Assembly (NCBI GenBank): GCA_036493475.1
Contig: DASXPS010000081.1
Coordinates: 1 to 45,089 of the forward strand
Direction: 5' to 3'
DNA: 45,089 bases
From: Sporichthyaceae bacterium
GTDB taxonomy: Bacteria > Actinomycetota > Actinomycetes > Sporichthyales > Sporichthyaceae
A program made the position numbers and the translations under genes. Numbering within the stretch: position 1 is the first letter of the stretch; every line of letters starts with the position of its first letter. Below are positions 40,075 to 45,089 of the stretch, piece by piece. The notes under the pieces were generated by a model. That model saw only the letters and a program-made list of their open reading frames with translations. It made no database searches and was not told the origin of the DNA.

Positions 40075-41436
40075 TCACATCGAGGCGATGAGCTTCTCCA
40101 CGCGCTCGTCGGTGTGCCGGAACGGGTCCTTGCACAACACGGTGCGCTGCGCCTGATCGTTCAACTTCAGGTGCACCCAGTCCACGGTGAAGTCGCGGCG
40201 CCGCTCCTGGGCCCGGCGGATGAACTCCCCACGCAACCGCGCCCGGGTCGTCTGCGGCGGCACCGATTTGGCCTCGAAGATGGCCAGGTCGCGAGCCACG
40301 CGCTCCACAGCGCCCTTCTTCTCCAATAGGTAGTACAGGCCGCGGTGCCGGTTGATGTCGTGGTAGGCCAGGTCCAGTTGCGCCACCCGCGGGGCGGACA
40401 GCGCCAGGTCGTGCTTGGCGCGGTAGCTCTCGATCAGCCGGTACTTGATGACCCAGTCGATCTCCCGCTCCACCGGCCCCAGGTCCTCCGCACCCACCGC
40501 CAGCAAGGTGCGCTCCCACAGGTCCAGCACCCGCTTGACCACGCCGTCGTCCAGCGCCCGGCGCGCGGCGAAGTCCCGCGCCTTGGACAGGTACTCCTCC
40601 TGGATCTCCAGCGCGTTCGCCTCCCGACCGTTGGCCAGGCGCACCTTGCGGCGGCCGGTCATGTCGTGGGAGATCTCGCGGATGGCCCGGATCGGGTTCT
40701 CCAGGGTGAGATCACGCATCACCACGCCTGACTCGATCATCCGCAGCACCAGGTCGGTGGAGCCCACCTTGAGCATCGTGGTGGTCTCGGACATGTTCGA
40801 GTCACCGACGATGACGTGCAGTCGGCGATAGCGTTCGGCGTCGGCGTGCGGCTCGTCGCGGGTGTTGATGATCGGCCGGGACCGGGTGGTCGCCGAGGAG
40901 ACGCCCTCCCAGATGTGCTCGGCCCGCTGGCTCACGCAGTACACCGCGCCACGCGGGGTCTGCAGCACCTTGCCGGCACCGCAGATGATCTGACGGGTGA
41001 CCAGGAACGGAATCAGCACGTCGGCCAGTCGGGAGAACTCACCGTGCCGGGCAACCAGGTAGTTCTCGTGGCAGCCGTAGGAGTTGCCGGCCGAGTCGGT
41101 GTTGTTCTTGAACAGGTAGACGTCGCCGGCGATGCCCTCCTCGCGTAGTCGCCGCTCGGCGTCCACCAGCAGGCCTTCGAGGATGCGCTCGCCCGCCTTG
41201 TCGTGGGTGACCAGGTCGATGACGTTGTCGCACTCGGGCGTGGCGTACTCAGGATGTGAGCCGACGTCGAGGTACAGCCGGGCGCCATTGCGCAGAAAGA
41301 CGTTGCTGCTACGGCCCCAGGAGACAACCCGACGGAACAGGTAACGCGCCACCTCATCGGGCGACAACCGCCGCTGCCCGCGAAAGGTGCACGTTACGCC
41401 GTACTCGTTCTCCAACCCGAAGATGCGGCGATCCAT
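40075..41436 (-). CDS. pafA: Pup-protein ligase PafA
   Basis: A 453-residue ATP-dependent ligase of the glutamine-synthetase-like fold. It couples the C-terminal Glu of Pup to lysines of target proteins. Segments are [27 protein letters not shown] with the catalytic Asp57, [28 protein letters not shown] and [19 protein letters not shown]. The length agrees with characterised actinobacterial PafA (about 450). The ATG at 41436 has no Shine-Dalgarno, but TAATGT lies 7 nt upstream. Confidence 0.97.
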   Translation of the reverse strand: MDRRIFGLENEYGVTCTFRGQRRLSPDEVARYLFRRVVSWGRSSNVFLRNGARLYLDVGSHPEYATPECDNVIDLVTHDKAGERILEGLLVDAERRLREEGIAGDVYLFKNNTDSAGNSYGCHENYLVARHGEFSRLADVLIPFLVTRQIICGAGKVLQTPRGAVYCVSQRAEHIWEGVSSATTRSRPIINTRDEPHADAERYRRLHVIVGDSNMSETTTMLKVGSTDLVLRMIESGVVMRDLTLENPIRAIREISHDMTGRRKVRLANGREANALEIQEEYLSKARDFAARRALDDGVVKRVLDLWERTLLAVGAEDLGPVEREIDWVIKYRLIESYRAKHDLALSAPRVAQLDLAYHDINRHRGLYYLLEKKGAVERVARDLAIFEAKSVPPQTTRARLRGEFIRRAQERRRDFTVDWVHLKLNDQAQRTVLCKDPFRHTDERVEKLIASM

Positions 41437-41443
41437 GCTCGTC

Positions 41444-41449
41444 ACATTA
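41444..41449 (-). promoter_or_regulatory. -10 box TAATGT for a leaderless pafA start
   Basis: On the minus strand TAATGT ends 7 nt before the ATG at 41436, so pafA probably has its own promoter in addition to read-through from prcA. Confidence 0.5.
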
Positions 41450-41590
41450 CGCCCGCCGCCCTCAGCACACGTCGCGAACCGCAATGGCGAGCGCCGCTTT
41501 CCGCCAGAGCGCAGGTCGCAGGCGACGCAGAGAGCGAGGAACGAGCGACCGGAGGAGCCTAAGACCGTAGCGGCGGCGGTGGCGGCGCGA

Positions 41591-41654
41591 GCGGGACGCG
41601 GGCGGAGCCCGCAAATGTCACAGCGGGACGCGGGCGGAGCCCGCAAATGTCACA
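41591..41654 (-). repeat. Perfect 32 bp tandem duplication with hairpins at the prcA 3' end
   Basis: Bases 41591-41622 and 41623-41654 are identical. Each unit contains GCGGGC-GGA-GCCCGC, a 6 bp stem with 3-base loop, and TGTCACA, whose TCA is the prcA stop codon in the copy nearer to prcA. Two hairpins therefore follow the prcA stop in tandem. Confidence 0.95.
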
Positions 41655-42489
41655 GCGCAGGGCCCTCTGCGCCGCCGGTCTCGGTGCTACCCGGTTTGGG
41701 CGGCTCCGGGCCGACCGGCGGGCGGGCATTCTCGTCGGCCTCCGCCGCGGCCGGTGCCGCGGGCGGGGGCGGGGGCGGCGGGGCGGCGCCCAGGATCTGC
41801 TCGAGCCGGGCTCGGGTCAACCGGCGGAACTTGCGCTTGGGCCGCGAACGGTCCAGCACGGCCGCCTCGAGCTGGTTGGCCGCGATGGCCCGCGGGCCAT
41901 CCGCGTTGGGTGGCTGACCGCCCTGACCCAGCGCCCGCACGGCCAGCATGATCGCTGCGTCCAGGCCCTGCCCGGCGACGTAGTTCTGTTCCAGGAAGGC
42001 CCCGATCGGCTCGGTCTGACCGCCCATCACCATGTAGCCGTGCTCGTCGGCCACTGAGCCGTCGTAGGTCAACCGATAGATCTGGTCATCCTCAGCCGTG
42101 GCGCCGACCTCGGCCACCGCCAACTCCACCTCGAAGGGCTTCTCGCCGGCCGAGGAGAAGATCGTGCCGAGGGTCTGGGCGTAGGCGTTGGCCAGGCCGC
42201 GGGCGGTCACGTCGCGCCGGTCGTAGGAGTAGCCGCGCAGGTCCGCGATGCGCACACCCATGATCCGTAGGTTCTCGAACTCGTTGTATCGGCCCACGGC
42301 GGCGAAGGCGATCTGGTCGTAGATCTCGCTGATCTTGTGCAGCGCGGGCGACCAGTTCTCCGCGACCAGCAGGATGCCCGCTTCGTACTGCAGGACGACG
42401 GCGGACCGACCCCGGCCGATGCCCTTGCGGGCATAGTCCGCCTTGTCCTTCATGATCTGCTCGGGCGAGATGTAGAACGGGGTGGTCAC
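41650..42489 (-). CDS. prcA: 20S proteasome alpha subunit PrcA
   Basis: A 279-residue Ntn-fold subunit forming the outer rings. The N-terminal gating segment is [22 protein letters not shown] and the core includes [17 protein letters not shown] and [13 protein letters not shown]. The last 45 residues are a low-complexity Pro/Ala/Glu tail with seven consecutive Pro, longer than needed for the fold and likely disordered. GTG 42489 has AAGG 8 nt upstream. It is 58 bp downstream of prcB. Confidence 0.96.
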   Translation of the reverse strand: MTTPFYISPEQIMKDKADYARKGIGRGRSAVVLQYEAGILLVAENWSPALHKISEIYDQIAFAAVGRYNEFENLRIMGVRIADLRGYSYDRRDVTARGLANAYAQTLGTIFSSAGEKPFEVELAVAEVGATAEDDQIYRLTYDGSVADEHGYMVMGGQTEPIGAFLEQNYVAGQGLDAAIMLAVRALGQGGQPPNADGPRAIAANQLEAAVLDRSRPKRKFRRLTRARLEQILGAAPPPPPPPAAPAAAEADENARPPVGPEPPKPGSTETGGAEGPAL

Positions 42490-42547
42490 CGCGGCGCCTT
42501 ACCTCTCATTTGTGGGCCTGTCAGCATGCGGAGGAACTGACTGTGAG

Positions 42548-43387
42548 TCAGCTCGTGGCGTGCGGGCCGTCGGGAGCGGACAACCGACCCTCGACCACGC
42601 TGCGCACGACCGCACCGATCTCCTCGTCGGGCAGCCGGTGCGCGCCATCAGTAGTGATCGTGAAGACCACCGGCCAAATGGCCCGGCTGAGGTCCGGCCC
42701 CCCGGTGGCCGAGTCGTCATCGGCGGCATCGTAGAGCGCCTGCACCAGCACCCGGATCACCTCGTCGGCGGTCATGCCCGGCCGGTGCAGCTTCTTCAGC
42801 GCCCCGCGGGCGAAGATCGAACCCGAGCCGACCGAGTGGTAGTTGGACTCCTCGTAGCGGCCGCCGGTGACGTCATAGCTGAAGATGCGGCCCTCACCGG
42901 TCTCGGTGTCGTACCCGACGAACAGTGGGACCACCGCGAGGCCTTGCATCGCCAGGCCCAGGTTGCTGCGGATCATCGTGGACAGCCGGTTGGCCTTGCC
43001 ATCCAGCGACAGGGTGGTGCCCTCGATCTTCTCGTAGTGCTCCAGCTCGACCTGGAACAGTCGCTGCATCTCCAGACCGATGCCCGCCGTGCCCGCGATG
43101 CTCACGCAGCTGTACTCGTCCGCGGCGAAGACCTTCTCGATGTCGCGCTGGGCGATGATGTTGCCCATCGTCGCGCGCCGGTCGCCGGCGATCACCACGC
43201 CGCCGGGGAAGGTGGCCGCCACGATCGTGGTGGCGTGCGGTGCCTCGACGCGGGCGCCCGGCGGGATCGCCCGCCGGTGCGGCAGGAGTTCCGGGGCGTA
43301 CGAGGTCAGGAAGTCGGTGAACGACGAGGTGCCCTGACTCAGGAAGGCGGCCGGGACGCGTCCGGAGTTGTCGGGGATGGTGGTCAC
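42548..43387 (-). CDS. prcB: 20S proteasome beta subunit PrcB
   Basis: A 279-residue catalytic subunit. A propeptide of about 52 residues ([17 protein letters not shown]) is followed by the self-cleavage site [13 protein letters not shown], giving the nucleophile Thr53. The residue before it is Ala where most members have Gly. The core includes [10 protein letters not shown] and [13 protein letters not shown] with the catalytic Lys/Asp positions in their usual places. GTG 43387 has AAGGGA 7 nt upstream. Confidence 0.96.
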   Translation of the reverse strand: MTTIPDNSGRVPAAFLSQGTSSFTDFLTSYAPELLPHRRAIPPGARVEAPHATTIVAATFPGGVVIAGDRRATMGNIIAQRDIEKVFAADEYSCVSIAGTAGIGLEMQRLFQVELEHYEKIEGTTLSLDGKANRLSTMIRSNLGLAMQGLAVVPLFVGYDTETGEGRIFSYDVTGGRYEESNYHSVGSGSIFARGALKKLHRPGMTADEVIRVLVQALYDAADDDSATGGPDLSRAIWPVVFTITTDGAHRLPDEEIGAVVRSVVEGRLSAPDGPHATS

Positions 43388-43438
43388 GCAGGTCCCTTCG
43401 AAGGCGTTAGCTCGTGGGGACCGACCCTATCCAGACAG

Positions 43439-43471
43439 GAACGCACCGTCCCCGCGGGGAACGGTGCGTTC
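43439..43471 (-). terminator. Strong hairpin between pup and prcB
   Basis: GAACGCACCG (43439-43448) pairs with CGGTGCGTTC (43462-43471), and TCCCC (43449-43453) pairs with GGGGA (43456-43460) inside, with one bulged A at 43461 and a 2-base loop on paper. A stem of about 15 bp without a U-tract is typical of actinobacterial terminators or attenuators. A TAGGGT box about 36 nt before prcB could restart transcription. Confidence 0.6.
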
Positions 43472-43493
43472 GCTGAGCGCTGATCCGCTCCGG

Positions 43494-43703
43494 CTACTGG
43501 CCGCCCTTCTGAACGAACGAGCGGACGAACTCCTCGGCGTTCTCCTCGAGCACCTCGTCGATCTCGTCGAGGATCGAGTCGACGTCGTCGGAGAGCTTCT
43601 CGTGCCGTTCTGCTACATCGGTGCTCGACTGCGCCTCGGTCGCTTCTTCGGTCGAGTCGGATTTACGGGCCTGCTGCTGGCCGCCGGTGTCCTTGGTCGC
43701 CAC
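43494..43703 (-). CDS. pup: Prokaryotic ubiquitin-like protein Pup
   Basis: A 69-residue disordered tag protein. It is rich in Lys, Gln, Asp and Glu, has the central helical segment (KLSDDVDSILDEIDEVLEENAEEF) in family form and ends in VQKGGQ. The terminal Gln must be deamidated by Dop before ligation. GTG 43703 has GGAGG 5 nt upstream. A TAAAAT box at 43755-43760 on the minus strand is a candidate -10, giving a leader of about 45 nt. Confidence 0.97.
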   Translation of the reverse strand: MATKDTGGQQQARKSDSTEEATEAQSSTDVAERHEKLSDDVDSILDEIDEVLEENAEEFVRSFVQKGGQ

Positions 43704-43754
43704 CGGGCCTCCTTCGATTCTGCGACGCGCACGAGCGCACCGATCGTACGGCCA

Positions 43755-43760
43755 ATTTTA
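43755..43760 (-). promoter_or_regulatory. Candidate -10 box TAAAAT of the pup transcript
   Basis: On the minus strand TAAAAT lies about 50 nt before the pup start within the 113 bp gap after dop, the only AT-rich patch there. No good -35 is visible. Confidence 0.35.
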
Positions 43761-43816
43761 CCGGCGACTTGCTCGCCGCGGTGTCCGAATCGCCCGAACC
43801 GCCCGGCCGGGCCTGA

Positions 43817-45089
43817 TCAGCCGCCCGCGAGCGTGCGCAACAGGTCCTCCGCGGTCGCGCAGCGATCCAGCAGGTCACCGACGTGCTTGCGGGTCCCGCG
43901 CAGCGGCTCCAGGGTCGGTACCCGCTGCAGCGAGTCCCGACCGGGCAGGTCGAAGATGACCGAGTCCCAGGACGCCGCGGCGATCTCGTCGGGGTACTGA
44001 TCCAGGCAGCGACCACGGAAGTAGGCCCGGGTGTCCTCCGGCGGGTTGGTCATCGCCCAGGTCACCTTGGCCTCCGCGGCGATGCGTTCCATGCGGTCGC
44101 GGGCGGCCAGCCGGTTGTACAGGCCCTTCTCCGGCCGCACGTCGGAGTACTGCAGGTCGACCAAGTGCAACCGCGGCGCGTCCCAGTCCAGGCCGTCGCG
44201 CTCGCGGTAACCGTTGAGCAACTCCAGCTTCGCCACCCAGTCCAGCTCGCGGGACAGGCTCATCGGGTCGGTGGCCAACCGGGTCAGCACCGACTCCCAA
44301 CGGTTGAGCACGTCCTGGGTGACATCGTCCGCGTCGGCCCCGTAGCGGTCCTCGACGTACTTACGGGCCTGCTCGCAGTACTCCATCTGCAACTGCACGC
44401 CGGTGAGCTTGCGGCCGGACTGCAGGGTGATCAGATGCTTGAGCGAGGAATCGTGGGAGACCTGATGCAACGTCTGCACCGGTGCCTGCACGGACAGGTC
44501 CGAGGACAGGAAGCGGTCCTCGATCATGGACAGCACCAGCGACGTGGTGCCCAGCTTTAGGTAGGTGGAGACCTCGGCAAGGTTCGCGTCGCCGATGATC
44601 ACGTGCAGCCGGCGATACTTCTCCGGGTCGGCGTGCGGCTCGTCGCGGGTGTTAATGATCGGCCGCTTGAGCGTCGTCTCCAGGCCGACCTCGACCTCGA
44701 AGAAGTCGGCCCGCTGGCTGATCTGATATCCCTCGTTCCTGCCGTCGGCGCCCAGTCCGACCCGCCCGGCCCCGCACACGACCTGCCGGGAGACGAAGAA
44801 CGGGGTCAGGTTCCGCACGATGTCCGCGAACGGCGTGGACCGGCGCATCAGGTAGTTCTCGTGGCAGCCGTAGGAGGCGCCCTTGTTGTCGGTGTTGTTC
44901 TTGTACAGCTGGATCGGCGCGGCCCCCGGCACGGTGGCGGCCTTGGTGGCCGCCTCGGCCATCACCCGCTCCCCCGCCTTGTCCCAGATCACCGCCGCCC
45001 GCGGGTTGGTGCACTCGGGCGTGGAGTACTCGGGATGCGCGTGGTCGACGTAGAGCCTGGCCCCGTTGGTGAGGATGACGTTGGCCAGC
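43817..45089 (-). CDS. dop: Deamidase of Pup / depupylase Dop, N-terminus cut off
   Basis: The frame runs to the window edge, so about 70 N-terminal residues are missing. The visible 423 residues show the PafA-like fold: [19 protein letters not shown] with the catalytic Asp, [46 protein letters not shown] and SHDSSLKHL. Dop converts the Pup C-terminal Gln to Glu and removes Pup from conjugates. It is distinguished from PafA by the longer C-terminal half and by its place before pup. The Mpa/ARC ATPase gene is expected just beyond the window. Confidence 0.95.
   Translation of the reverse strand, partial: LANVILTNGARLYVDHAHPEYSTPECTNPRAAVIWDKAGERVMAEAATKAATVPGAAPIQLYKNNTDNKGASYGCHENYLMRRSTPFADIVRNLTPFFVSRQVVCGAGRVGLGADGRNEGYQISQRADFFEVEVGLETTLKRPIINTRDEPHADPEKYRRLHVIIGDANLAEVSTYLKLGTTSLVLSMIEDRFLSSDLSVQAPVQTLHQVSHDSSLKHLITLQSGRKLTGVQLQMEYCEQARKYVEDRYGADADDVTQDVLNRWESVLTRLATDPMSLSRELDWVAKLELLNGYRERDGLDWDAPRLHLVDLQYSDVRPEKGLYNRLAARDRMERIAAEAKVTWAMTNPPEDTRAYFRGRCLDQYPDEIAAASWDSVIFDLPGRDSLQRVPTLEPLRGTRKHVGDLLDRCATAEDLLRTLAGG

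Noticed and set aside
1-45089. CRISPR arrays, rRNA, tRNA, insertion sequences or integrase genes
   Set aside because: I looked for regular short repeats, tRNA-like T-arms and transposase motifs and found none that hold up by eye; a covariance scan would be needed to exclude small RNAs.

Overview
This 45 kb window is chromosomal DNA from a high-GC actinobacterium. The evidence is the complete Pup-proteasome block (dop, pup, prcB, prcA, pafA), the WYL pair pafB/pafC, RbpA, a SKI2-type HelY helicase, separate Lnt and polyprenol-phosphate mannose synthase genes, frequent GTG starts, and many apparently leaderless genes. I cannot place it below class level; nothing looks like prophage, plasmid or a recent island.

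Left part (1-8.0 kb): the end of a streptogramin-lyase-like beta-propeller protein with an exact internal duplication, a YchJ-type SEC-C protein, two small secreted orphan proteins (one with nine consecutive His and a Gly/Trp tail), a short RND-type permease, and a molybdate module (a MerR-HTH/TOBE regulator followed by modA-modB-modC).

Middle-left (8.0-19.4 kb): rbpA with a textbook SigR-type promoter, fxsA, then ppm1 and lnt overlapping, and a TSUP permease. A 427 bp gene-free stretch full of consecutive inverted repeats follows. Next comes a lysine-degradation cluster: kdd-kamD-kamE-kal in one tightly overlapping operon, with kamA transcribed divergently and followed by an extended SDR. 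The cleavage enzyme Kce is not in the window.

Middle (19.4-29.5 kb): a two-component system (kinase and OmpR-type regulator) is divergent from a six-gene operon: GT2, DUF2064 glycosyltransferase-like, methyltransferase, five-helix molybdopterin oxidoreductase with an internal twin-arginine motif, small membrane protein, and GT-C mannosyltransferase-like. I do not recognise the product of this operon. A secreted M6-like metalloprotease and an Lrp/AsnC regulator follow.

Right part (29.5-45.1 kb): M24 peptidase, stand-alone 5'-3' exonuclease, helY, tatC, tatA, a 61-residue membrane protein, a zinc-ribbon protein, pafC, pafB, a DUF3866 protein, a two-domain FKBP lipoprotein, then pafA, prcA, prcB, pup and dop (cut by the window end). 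Dop deamidates the C-terminal Gln of Pup, PafA ligates Pup to target lysines, and PrcA/PrcB form the proteasome. PafB/PafC form a DNA-damage-responsive regulator. Hairpins lie between pup and prcB and, as a 32 bp tandem duplication, between prcA and pafA.

A recurrent signal is a TAnnnT hexamer placed 6-7 nt before the chosen start codon of ten genes, the geometry expected for leaderless transcripts.
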